64,000 bases of DNA. Source: Streptomyces sp. ML-6 (GTDB taxonomy: Bacteria > Actinomycetota > Actinomycetes > Streptomycetales > Streptomycetaceae). The DNA lies in assembly GCF_030116705.1 (NCBI RefSeq), contig NZ_JAOTIK010000001.1, forward strand, positions 5,236,501 to 5,300,500, written 5' to 3'. This document shows positions 54,143-61,718 of this stretch, in pieces (positions within the stretch are counted from its first letter, which is position 1; the number at the start of each line of letters is the position of its first letter). The position numbers and the translations under genes were made by a program. The notes beneath the pieces were generated by a model. It ran no database searches. It worked only from the letters and a program-made list of their open reading frames with translations, and was not told where the DNA came from.

Positions 54143-55138
54143 TCAGTGACGGGCGGCGGTCCGCCGCCCGGCCAGCCCGGCCCGTACGGCGGCTGCGCCG
54201 CGTGCCGTGGCCGCCACCGCTGCCGACTCCTGGAGGGGCGACGCGTCCCGGCACACGGCGCACAGCTCCTCGTCCCCTTCCGGGGTGAACAGCATCGGCT
54301 GCATGTGACGGGGCCCGGCGCACTCGCGCATCGCGGGCAGGCGGGGCGGCGGCGGTGCGGGGGTTGCCGAAGGCGCAGTCGGTGGCGTCACGGGCCCCGG
54401 TTCGCTGAGCAGGTACCGCAGGAGGCCGCCGGGACGGTGGATGGCCCGTTCGCGCCCCGGCAGCCCGCGCCGGACCTGGCCGCGTACGTCGTCGGCGGTG
54501 TGCCCGAGGCTCAGCCACTCGGAGGCGAGCGCCACCAGCTGCGGGACCATGCCGCGCGGCACGGTCAGCCGGGGGTCCAGGGCCGTGATGCTGTCGACCA
54601 ACTCCCGCGCCTCGCGGTCACGTTCGGGTTCGCATTCGGATTCGGATCCGGGCTCGGATCCGGAATCCGCAGGCGGAGGCGGGGGCGGGGGAGGGGTGGA
54701 GGTGTTTCCCACCGTGGTCTTTTCGGGATGACGACCGGCGCCCCGACCCTTCGGCTCACCGGCGGCCGGACAGGCGGCCGTCGGATGCTCGGTGCGCTCG
54801 GCGGCCGTCGGGCGCCCGTTGCGTACGGCGAGGGCTTCCTCGGCGGTCAGCGGCACGGAGGAGACCAGCTGCACGGTGGACCAGAGGCCGCGCAGCCCCT
54901 GCTGTCGCCACTCGTGCACGAATCCCTCCCCCTTGAGCTGGGCCTTGGCCCGGTTGAAGGCGCCCTTCCCGATACCGGCACGGGTGGCGGTGCGGGAAAG
55001 GGACTCCGCGGCGCCCGGCGGGAGGGAAAGTTGCCAGGTGAGGATGCGGACGGCGTCGGACGACAGCCGGGGATGCCGCAGGATCTCGTTGGAGATCTGA
55101 GAGAAGTGGCGCAAGGGCGCGATAACATGCCGAAGCAT
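54143..55138 (-). CDS. Replication-initiator-like winged-helix protein
   Basis: 331 residues from ATG 55138 (MLRHVIAPLRHFSQISNEIL). The first ~110 residues form a winged helix: RLSSDAVRILTWQLSLPPGA, LSRTATRAGIGKGAFNRAKA as recognition region, and wing GEGFVHEWRQQGL. A Pro/Ser/Glu-rich linker (~115-165) with eight consecutive prolines follows, then a helical domain (LVDSITALDPRLTVPRGM) and a C-terminal zinc-finger-like set of cysteines and histidines (ECAGPRHMQP ... ELCAVCRD). Proteins of this build are common in Streptomyces and are usually annotated as helix-turn-helix or replication proteins. Target unknown. Single gene upstream of the small unknown gene. Confidence 0.78.
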   Translation of the reverse strand: MLRHVIAPLRHFSQISNEILRHPRLSSDAVRILTWQLSLPPGAAESLSRTATRAGIGKGAFNRAKAQLKGEGFVHEWRQQGLRGLWSTVQLVSSVPLTAEEALAVRNGRPTAAERTEHPTAACPAAGEPKGRGAGRHPEKTTVGNTSTPPPPPPPPADSGSEPGSESECEPERDREARELVDSITALDPRLTVPRGMVPQLVALASEWLSLGHTADDVRGQVRRGLPGRERAIHRPGGLLRYLLSEPGPVTPPTAPSATPAPPPPRLPAMRECAGPRHMQPMLFTPEGDEELCAVCRDASPLQESAAVAATARGAAAVRAGLAGRRTAARH

Positions 55139-55265
55139 CGTTCGTGTTCCTGTCGTGTCGGGAACTGGCGGTGAAGGCCCTTGTCGCTGGTTGCACCCGG
55201 CGATGGGGGCCGCTTCATTGGTCACCGTACATGAACATTCGCGCACGCAGGGTCACTTCAGCGGA

Positions 55266-55490
55266 TCACCACTCTCCCCCGTAGCGCTCCTGCTTCCGCT
55301 TGATCCACGCCTGGATCACGTGCGTCTCCTCGGGTGACGCCGCGCGCAGATCGCCCGCGTTGATGGTCGCCACGAAATGTACGAACCGGACCCGCCGGAG
55401 GGCCCCGTCCACCCCGATGACCTTGCCGGGGCCGTAGACGTCGGTACCGGTGTGGGCGACGTAGGCGTTCTGTCCGAAGGGTGTTGTCAT
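55266..55490 (-). CDS. Small 74-residue protein of unknown function
   Basis: MTTPFGQNAYVAHTGTDVYG at the start, then a predicted five-stranded small beta-barrel (PGKVIGVDGALRRVRFVHFV) and a charged helix (IQAWIKRKQERYGGEW). GAGGAAGC lies just before the ATG at 55490. The beta part resembles KOW/Tudor-like folds, but I cannot name the family. It is divergent from the XRE regulator gene and may be regulated by it. Confidence 0.7.
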   Translation of the reverse strand: MTTPFGQNAYVAHTGTDVYGPGKVIGVDGALRRVRFVHFVATINAGDLRAASPEETHVIQAWIKRKQERYGGEW

Positions 55491-55613
55491 GGCGCTTCCT
55501 CTTGGTTCGCTTCACTCTGTGTGGGTGATTCATGTCACAGGGTGAGCTACTTGCGGCTACGCTCGCCAGAGGGTTCAGCGTGACGATGCGCTTCGCACAT
55601 GGGGGAGTTGCCG

Positions 55614-56441
55614 GTGGCCAGCGAGGAGATTCCAGAAGCCCGGGTCCTGTACGGCAAGGAATTGCGCAGTCGCCGGGAAGTGGCGGGGCTGACGCAGGAG
55701 CAGTTGAGCCAACGTGCGTTCCTGTCCCGCACACACCTTGCCCACATGGAGGCGGGGCGGCGGCTGCCCTCACCGGAGGACGCCGAACGGCTGGACCAGG
55801 TGTTGGAGGTGGGTGGGTTCTTCGTGAGGTTCCTGCCCGTGCTGGAGGAGACACCGGGTGTTGCCGAACACTTCGAGGCCGCTGCGGAGTTCGAGAAGCA
55901 GGCGACAGTGCTCCGGCTGTACGAACCCAAGCTGATTCCTGGCCTGCTCCAAACGGAGGCGTACGCCCGCGAGGTGCTGAGCTCCGGCTTCCCGCCCAAG
56001 AGCGACGAGGAACGTGACAGGCTGCTCGTCACACGTCTGAAGCGCGCCCGCATCCTCGACAACTTCCAGTCGCCCGTGGTGTGGGTGCTGATCGACGAGG
56101 CGGTGCTGCGCCGCCCCATTGGTGGTCCGGCCCTGATGGCCGAACAGCTGCGACATGTCGTGGAGTTCGGAGAGCGTCGACGTGTACGGGTGCACGTCCT
56201 GCCGTTCTCGGCGGGCTACCACGCGCTGTTGGAGGGGCTGGTCTCCCTGATGTGGTTCGAGGATCTGCCGCCCGTTGCCTACACCGAAGGGCTCAAGTCG
56301 GGGCGGGTCTGGGAGAATCCGTCAGCAGTGCGTGATTGTCAGGTGGCCTACGATCACGCACTGGGGGATGCGCTCTCACACCGGGAGTCCCTGGCCCTCA
56401 TCCGTTCGGTTGCGGAGGAATACGAGCATGAAGCGCAGTGA
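55614..56441 (+). CDS. XRE-family regulator with DUF5753 domain
   Basis: 275 residues from GTG 55614, 6 nt after GGGGGAG; an ATG at 55599 is in frame but contains that box. Helix-turn-helix at about 15-70 (LRSRREVAGLTQEQLSQRAF ... LSRTHLAHMEAGRR). The rest is the DUF5753 domain: LRLYEPKLIPGLLQTEAYAR, VWVLIDEAVLRRPIGG, RVHVLPFSAGYHALLEGL. Streptomyces has dozens of such WhiJ-like proteins, each paired with a DUF397 protein as here, and several act in development or antibiotic control. Translation is coupled to the DUF397 gene, which begins inside its last codons. Confidence 0.93.
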   Translation: MASEEIPEARVLYGKELRSRREVAGLTQEQLSQRAFLSRTHLAHMEAGRRLPSPEDAERLDQVLEVGGFFVRFLPVLEETPGVAEHFEAAAEFEKQATVLRLYEPKLIPGLLQTEAYAREVLSSGFPPKSDEERDRLLVTRLKRARILDNFQSPVVWVLIDEAVLRRPIGGPALMAEQLRHVVEFGERRRVRVHVLPFSAGYHALLEGLVSLMWFEDLPPVAYTEGLKSGRVWENPSAVRDCQVAYDHALGDALSHRESLALIRSVAEEYEHEAQ

Positions 56442-56721
56442 GTCCATCGTTCCGGACGCCTCGGTCCTGCCCGCCTGGCGCAAGTCCTCGTACAGCGGCG
56501 GCACCAGCGGCGACTGCCTGGAGATCAGCGAGGCGTACGCGTCCTGGCGCAAGTCCTCGTACAGCGGCGACAACGGCGGCGACTGCCTCGAAGTGAACGA
56601 CGCCTGCACCGCCTGCGTCCCCGTACGTGACAGCAAGAACCCGCACGGTCCGGCCGTCGTCTTCGCGGCCTCGGCCTGGACGCCGTTCGTGACGGCGGTC
56701 AAGGGTGACCGTCTGGTGTGA
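56428..56721 (+). CDS. DUF397 protein with duplicated core motif
   Basis: 97 residues from ATG 56428, overlapping the regulator gene by 14 bp. DUF397 proteins are usually 60-80 residues with one W-x-KSSYSG...GDCLEV block. Here WRKSSYSGGTSGDCLEI (about residues 17-33) is followed after six residues by a second copy, WRKSSYSGDNGGDCLEV, then the usual VPVRDSKNPHGPAVVF and W-x-x-F ending. It is the likely antagonist or partner of the XRE protein, as in WhiJ- and AbaA-type pairs. The duplicated block is also nearly identical at the DNA level, so the duplication is recent. Confidence 0.9.
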   Translation: MKRSESIVPDASVLPAWRKSSYSGGTSGDCLEISEAYASWRKSSYSGDNGGDCLEVNDACTACVPVRDSKNPHGPAVVFAASAWTPFVTAVKGDRLV

Positions 56722-56744
56722 CGGTGCTGGTGTGACGGTGTGGT

Positions 56745-56770
56745 GTGCGGGGGCCGAACAGCCCCCGCAC
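56745..56770. terminator. Bidirectional terminator between DUF397 and FG-GAP genes
   Basis: GTGCGGGGGC (56745-56754) and GCCCCCGCAC (56761-56770) form a perfect 10-bp stem with a 6-nt loop, between convergent genes. Confidence 0.8.
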
Positions 56771-56780
56771 GCTTTATGTG

Positions 56781-58319
56781 TCAGTCCGTCAGCGTCTCGC
56801 TGAAGCGGGACGAGTTGGTCGGGGCGCCGAGCGTGGCCGCGCCGAACGAGACGGAGCCCTTGGCGACGATCCCGGTGGGGTCCGTGCCGAAGATCCACAG
56901 GGCGCCCTTGCTGTTGTTCTCCGAGGGGGCGCCGACCACCATCTCCGTACGGCCGTTGCGGTCGTAGTCGCCCAGCGCGACGGCCTCGCCGAACTGGTCG
57001 CCCGCCTCGGCGACACCCGGAACCCCGGCCGTGTACTGGCCGAACTCCTTGGAACCCGCGCCGCTCACGCCCTTCGGGCCGCCCTTGAACACCAGGACCC
57101 GGCCGGCGTCGGAGATGCCGTTGATCCGTTCGCCGGGCAGGCCCACGGCGATGTCGGGGTAGGTGTCGCCGTCCGTGTCGCCCAGCGCCAGGCTGTACCC
57201 CATCCGGTCGTGGGCCTCGGCCGTGCCCGAGACGCCCTCGGTGTCCTGGTTGATCCAGACGGGCTTCCGGGTGGTGCTCTGCCCCTTCGGGCCGCCGTAC
57301 GAGACGAAGAGCGCGCCGCCCTTCTTCACCGGGGTGTCGGCGTGCGACCACTCGTCGCCGCGCCCGATGACGACGTCCCCGTGGCCGTCCTTGTCCAGGT
57401 CGGCGATGCCCACACTGACACCCCCGACCCCGGCGCCGTCCGCGTCCTTGATCTCGACCGGTGCGGCGAAACCGGTGGTGCGGCTGCCCTTCAGCAGGTA
57501 CGTGTGCTGTGCCCACGGGCCGTCCTCGGCGAAGCCGAGGATCACCAGGTCGCCCACGCCGTCGCCGGTCACGTCGCCGACGGCGATCTCCGAGGTGTCG
57601 AGCACGGCCGTGCCGTCGACCGAGAACGAGCTGATCCGGCTCGGCTTGCCCGTACGGCTGACCGGGCCGTGCAGGACGTGGCCGCCGCGCCGTACGTCGC
57701 CCACCGCGATGTCGGCGTGGCCGTCGCCGTCCACATCGCCCACGTCCAGGTCGCCGGTGGCGTCGGTCTGCTCGCCGGGGACGGGGGCGAGGACCGTGGC
57801 GTTCTTCGAAAGGCCGGACGCGCTGCCCCAGTTGACGGACAGGACCGTGCCCTGGTCGCCGGGGATGTTCGCCCAGAGGCGGCTGACGAGGTCCGCGTAG
57901 CCGTCGGCGTTCAGGTCGGCGCTGCGCAGCCCCGTACCGTAACGGGCGTCGCTGCCTCCCTCGATGCCGGAGCGGTCCGGCCAGGTCAGCACCTGCTTTC
58001 GGGCGGAGGACAGGCCGCCGGGGCCGCCGAACAGGACGCTCACGGCGCCCGCGCCCTCTTCCGAGCCGACGACGGTGGTGGCCATGGGGGCGCCGACGGC
58101 GACGTCCGGGTAGCCGTCGCCGTTGAAGTCGTCGCGCAGCCGCTCGGGGCTCGGCGTGCTCGCGGCGGCGAGGGACGGCTGTGCGGTGGACGCGGACGAC
58201 CGCGCGGTGGGGGCGGAGGACTGCGCGGCGGCGTGCCCCACGGGCGCGGCGAGGGCTCCTGCGACCAGGGCGACACCGGTCGCGATCGCCAGCCGACGGT
58301 GGGGGGAAAGAACAGGCAC
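56781..58319 (-). CDS. Secreted FG-GAP/VCBS beta-propeller protein
   Basis: 512 residues from GTG 58319, 9 nt after GGAG; a TTG at 58328 is in frame. The signal peptide (LAIATGVALVAGALAAPVGHA) ends at about residue 35, followed by a Ser/Thr/Ala-rich linker. Seven blades of the integrin-alpha type can be counted, each with a calcium-binding D-x-D-x-D-G motif such as DFNGDGYPDVAVGAP, DLNADGYADL, DVDGDGHADIAVGD, DLDKDGHGDVVIG, DTDGDTYPDIAVGLP and DYDRNGRTEMVVGAP. The fold is a secreted seven-bladed propeller that binds calcium; partner unknown. Single gene. Confidence 0.92.
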   Translation of the reverse strand: MPVLSPHRRLAIATGVALVAGALAAPVGHAAAQSSAPTARSSASTAQPSLAAASTPSPERLRDDFNGDGYPDVAVGAPMATTVVGSEEGAGAVSVLFGGPGGLSSARKQVLTWPDRSGIEGGSDARYGTGLRSADLNADGYADLVSRLWANIPGDQGTVLSVNWGSASGLSKNATVLAPVPGEQTDATGDLDVGDVDGDGHADIAVGDVRRGGHVLHGPVSRTGKPSRISSFSVDGTAVLDTSEIAVGDVTGDGVGDLVILGFAEDGPWAQHTYLLKGSRTTGFAAPVEIKDADGAGVGGVSVGIADLDKDGHGDVVIGRGDEWSHADTPVKKGGALFVSYGGPKGQSTTRKPVWINQDTEGVSGTAEAHDRMGYSLALGDTDGDTYPDIAVGLPGERINGISDAGRVLVFKGGPKGVSGAGSKEFGQYTAGVPGVAEAGDQFGEAVALGDYDRNGRTEMVVGAPSENNSKGALWIFGTDPTGIVAKGSVSFGAATLGAPTNSSRFSETLTD

Positions 58320-58451
58320 GTGGATCAACTCCGGTGCTCGGTACGTCGGTCGGGGCAGTACGGAAAAGGTTCCGCACTGCCCCGTACGACGTCGTGATCC
58401 GGCGGATGGTTGTGCCGGGAGTGCCGACGACCATGGACGGACGTCGTCGGC

Positions 58452-59195
58452 TCAGCCTTCCTTGAAGGTGTCGAGGTGGGCGAAGGCCACCACGTTGTCC
58501 TTGTAGTCCTTGGCGGTCTTGTCGTACGCGCCGCCGCAGGTGATCAGGCGCAACTGGGCGGAGTTGGTGTCGGCGTAGACCCGGTCGTCGGGGAAGTTCG
58601 CCTTGCTGAACTGCTCGACGGAGTCGACCTTGAACGTGGCGACGGAGCCGTCCGCGCGGGTGACGTCCACCTTGGCGCCGGGCTTGAGGTGCTGGAGCTG
58701 GAGGAACACGGCCGGGCCGGTCATCGTGTCCACGTGACCCGCCACGATCGAGGCGCCGCGCTCGCCGGGGGTGGCGCCGTCCTTGTACCAGCCGACCAGG
58801 TTGCTGTCGTCGGGGGGCGGCGCGTCCAGCTGGCCGTTGGGGCCGAGGGACAGGTCGGTGAACGGGGCGTTGACGCCGATGGCCGGGATGCTCAGCCGCT
58901 TGGGGACGGAACGCGGCATGGTCGGGCCGACGGTGGTCGGCGACGGGGGGAGCGGGGCGGGGGCGGCGTGGGAGCCGAGGATCTCGGGCGTGGGGGAGGC
59001 GACGGCCGAGGGCGAGGCGGACGCGACGGCTGCGGGCGGGGCGGGTGGTTTGTCGTCGGCCGCGGTGCCGAAGGAGTTGTAGATGAGGAGGACGCCGACA
59101 CCGGCTGTCACGGCGGGCCACATCAGGGCGCGGCCCAGTGTGGTTCGGGAGGCAGTCCGGATGGAGGTGGAGCCGGTCGACTGCGGGGCGGCCAT
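58452..59195 (-). CDS. Class F sortase
   Basis: 247 residues. N-terminal signal anchor (ALMWPAVTAGVGVLLIYNSF) at about 24-43, Pro/Ala/Ser-rich stalk to ~95, then the sortase domain beginning LSIPAIGVNAPFTDL. Catalytic His154 in AGHVDT and Cys220 in LITCGGAYD are present; the arginine normally found 8-9 residues after the Cys is not obvious here (AYDKTAKDYKDN has lysines), so the third catalytic residue should be examined. Class F enzymes of Streptomyces are less studied than the class E housekeeping sortases. The next gene upstream encodes a possible substrate with an LAXTG-like signal. Confidence 0.9.
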   Translation of the reverse strand: MAAPQSTGSTSIRTASRTTLGRALMWPAVTAGVGVLLIYNSFGTAADDKPPAPPAAVASASPSAVASPTPEILGSHAAPAPLPPSPTTVGPTMPRSVPKRLSIPAIGVNAPFTDLSLGPNGQLDAPPPDDSNLVGWYKDGATPGERGASIVAGHVDTMTGPAVFLQLQHLKPGAKVDVTRADGSVATFKVDSVEQFSKANFPDDRVYADTNSAQLRLITCGGAYDKTAKDYKDNVVAFAHLDTFKEG

Positions 59196-59390
59196 GGGAA
59201 CGTGCCTTTCGGTTCAGTCGTGCGGTGCTGAGGGCGCGGGTGCGTACGTGAGGGGGAGGGGGGAGGGGGCCGGGTCGCGCGGGCCCGGGACCCCTCGGGG
59301 ATTTGTTCGGGGAAACGCAGCCGCCGCGACCGCCGCCCCGAGGGGGCGACGGCCGCGACAACGTGCCGTTCGGACGGTGAGCGGGCCCGG

Positions 59391-60260
59391 TCAGGCCATC
59401 GCGCCACCCGTCGACCGGCGGCGCAGCTTGTACGCGCCGACGCCGACACCACCGAGGAGCAGCGCCGAGCCGGCGGCCAGACCGCCACCGGTCATCGCCA
59501 TGCCGCCGCCACCGGCGTGGACACCGCCGCGGGGCTTGTCGCCGTGGCCGCCGTAGCCGCCCTTGTCGTGGTCGCCGTAACCGCCACGGTCACCGCCGCG
59601 GTCGCCGTAGCCGCCCTCGTCGTCCTTGCCACCCTTGTCGTAGTCGTCCTTGCCGCCCTTGTCGTGGTCGCCGTAGCCGCCGCGACCGCCCTCCTCGTCG
59701 CCGGTGATCACCGAGGCCATGAAGCCGCCACCGGCGTGGACACCGCCGCGGGGCTTGTCGCCGTGGCCGCCCTTGCCACCCTTGTCGTAGTCGTCCTTGC
59801 CGCCCTTGTCGTGGTCGCCGTAACCGCCACGGTCACCGCCGCGGTCGCCGTAGCCGCCCTCGTCGTCCTTGCCGCCCTTGTCGTAGTCGCCGTAGCCACC
59901 CTCGTCGTCCTTGCCACCCTTGTCGTGGTCGCCGTAGCCACCGCGGCCACCCTCGTCGTCACCCGTGGGAACGGAGGCCATGAAGCCGCCGCCGGTGTGG
60001 ACGCCGCCCCAGGGCTTGCCGTGGCCGCCCTTGCCGCCCTTGTCGTAGTCGTCCTTGCCACCCTTGTCGTGGCCGCCGTAGCCGCCGCGGTCACCGCCGC
60101 GGTCGTAGTCGGACTTCCCGTAGTCGTCCCCGTGCGAGGACGAGTAACCGCTGTCGTGGCCGGAGTCGTCGGATGCCGCCATGGCGTAGGCGGCCGGGCC
60201 GGTGATGGCGAGGACCGCTGTGACAGCGGCCGAAGCGAACAGTGTGCGGGCAGAGCGCAT
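59391..60260 (-). CDS. Repeat-rich secreted surface protein with LAXTG-like sorting signal
   Basis: 289 residues from ATG 60260 (MRSARTLFASAAVTAVLAIT), a signal peptide. The mature part consists of Gly/Asp/Lys/Tyr-rich repeats (GGYGDHDKGGKDD and variants, more than ten copies) divided by three blocks of the form GGVHxGGGxMA: GGVHTGGGFMASVPTGDDE, GGVHAGGGFMASVITGDEE and GGVHAGGGGMAMTGGG. The C-terminus is MAMTG (254-258), a hydrophobic stretch and KLRRRS: the layout of a sortase sorting signal with Met in place of Leu of LAXTG. It is highly hydrophilic and probably extended. Lies 195 bp before the sortase gene on the same strand. The DNA is one long imperfect tandem repeat. Confidence 0.85.
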   Translation of the reverse strand: MRSARTLFASAAVTAVLAITGPAAYAMAASDDSGHDSGYSSSHGDDYGKSDYDRGGDRGGYGGHDKGGKDDYDKGGKGGHGKPWGGVHTGGGFMASVPTGDDEGGRGGYGDHDKGGKDDEGGYGDYDKGGKDDEGGYGDRGGDRGGYGDHDKGGKDDYDKGGKGGHGDKPRGGVHAGGGFMASVITGDEEGGRGGYGDHDKGGKDDYDKGGKDDEGGYGDRGGDRGGYGDHDKGGYGGHGDKPRGGVHAGGGGMAMTGGGLAAGSALLLGGVGVGAYKLRRRSTGGAMA

Positions 60261-60813
60261 CTGAACACATTCCTTCCGCCGCAACTGCGAAGAGTGACGG
60301 GCTGTCGACTCAAGGTGGCGCAGTGGCGACGTGATCCACCGTCAGCCGGAATGCCGATCCGCGCCATCGGGGAGAGGCGCATTGGAGCTACGCCCTGCTC
60401 TCTTCGGGTGGCGCCTGGCCGATAATCACCCGTTGGACTGCACGCAGCGCCGCGTGAGGTTTGGGCGGCGGCGGACCACCCGTTTGCCGGTGTGTCAGTT
60501 CGTCGGCACGCTCGGCGGCCGGTCCGCCCGGATTCCTTGTTTTCCGTCAACAGGGCTTTGGCTGAGGGAAGTTGATGTCAGGTCGTGTGTGGTGGGTCGA
60601 GGGTTCGCCGGGTGGGGAGGTTCTGGCGGCCCGTCGGATTCTTCGTGCGGACGGTTCCCGATCCCGGTCCGTGACGTGCGGTGGCGGATGACTCGCCACC
60701 GCTGAGCTGCTTGCTTTCGGGTGGCCGGAAGTGGTCGGGACCGGGGGCGGAGACGGGGGCCGGGGCCGGGGCCCCTCGGAGGGCGGATCGCCCCGGGGCG
60801 CGGACAGGCCGGC
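60261..60813. other. Gap without recognised gene
   Basis: 553 bp. It contains the promoter and leader of the surface-protein gene to its left and the 3' end of the SirB1-like operon to its right. A plus-strand frame of 124 codons (60331-60705) has no ribosome-binding site, no recognisable domain and a composition rich in Arg, Cys and Trp; I treat it as chance. No strong hairpin or repeat was found. Confidence 0.5.
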
Positions 60814-61671
60814 CTAGTTCAGCAAGGACCGCGCGGCCCGCGCCCGGCGCCGTACCTCTTCCGCCGTCGCGGGCTCGACCGCGGCGACCACGTCCGCGTA
60901 CTCCTCCATCTCCACCGCCCCGCGCAGGAACTGCCCGCTCTGCACGAGCAGCTGGGCGCGCTCGTAGCGCAGTCTGGCGGGGTGCGAGGGCAGCAGCAGC
61001 GAGAGGTCCACGGCCCACAGCGCCACGTCCGTGCGCTCCGGCCGGTTCGCGGCCCAGGCCCTGATGTTGTTCAGGATGCGCAGCACGATGTCCAGGGTCT
61101 GCGCGGGCACCAGCATCGACTCGTCGAGCGGCCGTCCGGTCGCCCCCGCCGCCAGCAGCTCCGCGTCCTGACCGGACAGCGGCCGGCCGCCGTCGAACGG
61201 ATCGGCCAGCACCCGCTCGTCCGGGTCGCCGAAACCGACGATGAAATGGCCGGGCAGCGCCACCCCGTACACCGGGGCCCCGGCCCGCCGCGCCACCTCG
61301 ATCCACACCACGGACAGCAGGATCGGCAGCCCCCGGCGCCGCCGCAGCACCTCGTGCAGCAGTGACGACTCCAGCCGTTGGTAGTCCGCCGACGAGCCCG
61401 CGAAGCCGCACTGCTCACCGAGCAGCTCGGCGAGGGCCGAGGCCCAGGCCCGGCCGCCCCGCACCCCGTAGGGAAGCCGGCCCGCCAGCTCGTCCAGCTC
61501 GATCTGCGCCGCGTCGATCCCGTGCTCGCCCAGCGAGGGATCGGCCACCGCGCCCAGCAGCAGGCAGAGCAGCGCGAGATCGGGCCGCTCCTCGCGCGCC
61601 TCCTCGGCGAACCGCCTGCGCAACTCGTCGGGGCCGGGGCGGTCCGACGGTTCGTGGTGGTGAGGGTTCAT
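60814..61671 (-). CDS. SirB1-family transglutaminase-like protein
   Basis: 285 residues from ATG 61671 (MNPHHHEPSDRP). Transglutaminase-like/SirB1 N-terminal domain: DLALLCLLLGAVADPSLGE, LHEVLRRRRGLPILLSVVWI, the region ARRAGAPVYGVALPGHFIVG (conserved Gly-x-x-x-PGHF), and DPFDGGRPLS; the C-terminal part is a TPR-like helical repeat ending RRRARAARSLLN. The catalytic Cys of true transglutaminases is absent, as in most SirB1 proteins. Role unknown. A 29-bp tandem duplication overlaps its start codon, so a second copy of the start region lies just upstream. Follows the GNAT gene in the same operon. Confidence 0.87.
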   Translation of the reverse strand: MNPHHHEPSDRPGPDELRRRFAEEAREERPDLALLCLLLGAVADPSLGEHGIDAAQIELDELAGRLPYGVRGGRAWASALAELLGEQCGFAGSSADYQRLESSLLHEVLRRRRGLPILLSVVWIEVARRAGAPVYGVALPGHFIVGFGDPDERVLADPFDGGRPLSGQDAELLAAGATGRPLDESMLVPAQTLDIVLRILNNIRAWAANRPERTDVALWAVDLSLLLPSHPARLRYERAQLLVQSGQFLRGAVEMEEYADVVAAVEPATAEEVRRRARAARSLLN

Positions 61672-61717
61672 CGGGATCGTCCGCCTCGGTGAGGGTTCAT
61701 CGGGATCGTCCGCCTCC
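61660..61717. repeat. 29-bp tandem duplication over a start codon
   Basis: GTGAGGGTTCATCGGGATCG plus TCCGCCTCG (61660-61688) is repeated at 61689-61717 with one change in the last base. Each copy holds the ATG and upstream GAGGCGG of the SirB1-like gene, so two candidate starts exist; only the downstream one is in frame. Confidence 0.88.
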
Positions 61718-61718
61718 G

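Noticed and set aside
54050..54148. Short frame (MVADGAYSANGAED...) upstream of the winged-helix gene's end
   Set aside because: Could be a gene remnant, but too short to identify and without a ribosome-binding site.
59517..60120. CRISPR-like regular repeats
   Set aside because: The repeats are in-frame glycine/aspartate/lysine codons of a surface protein, with no unique spacers.
60331..60705. 124-codon frame in the gap right of the surface-protein gene
   Set aside because: No ribosome-binding site or domain; rich in Arg, Cys and Trp, as expected by chance.
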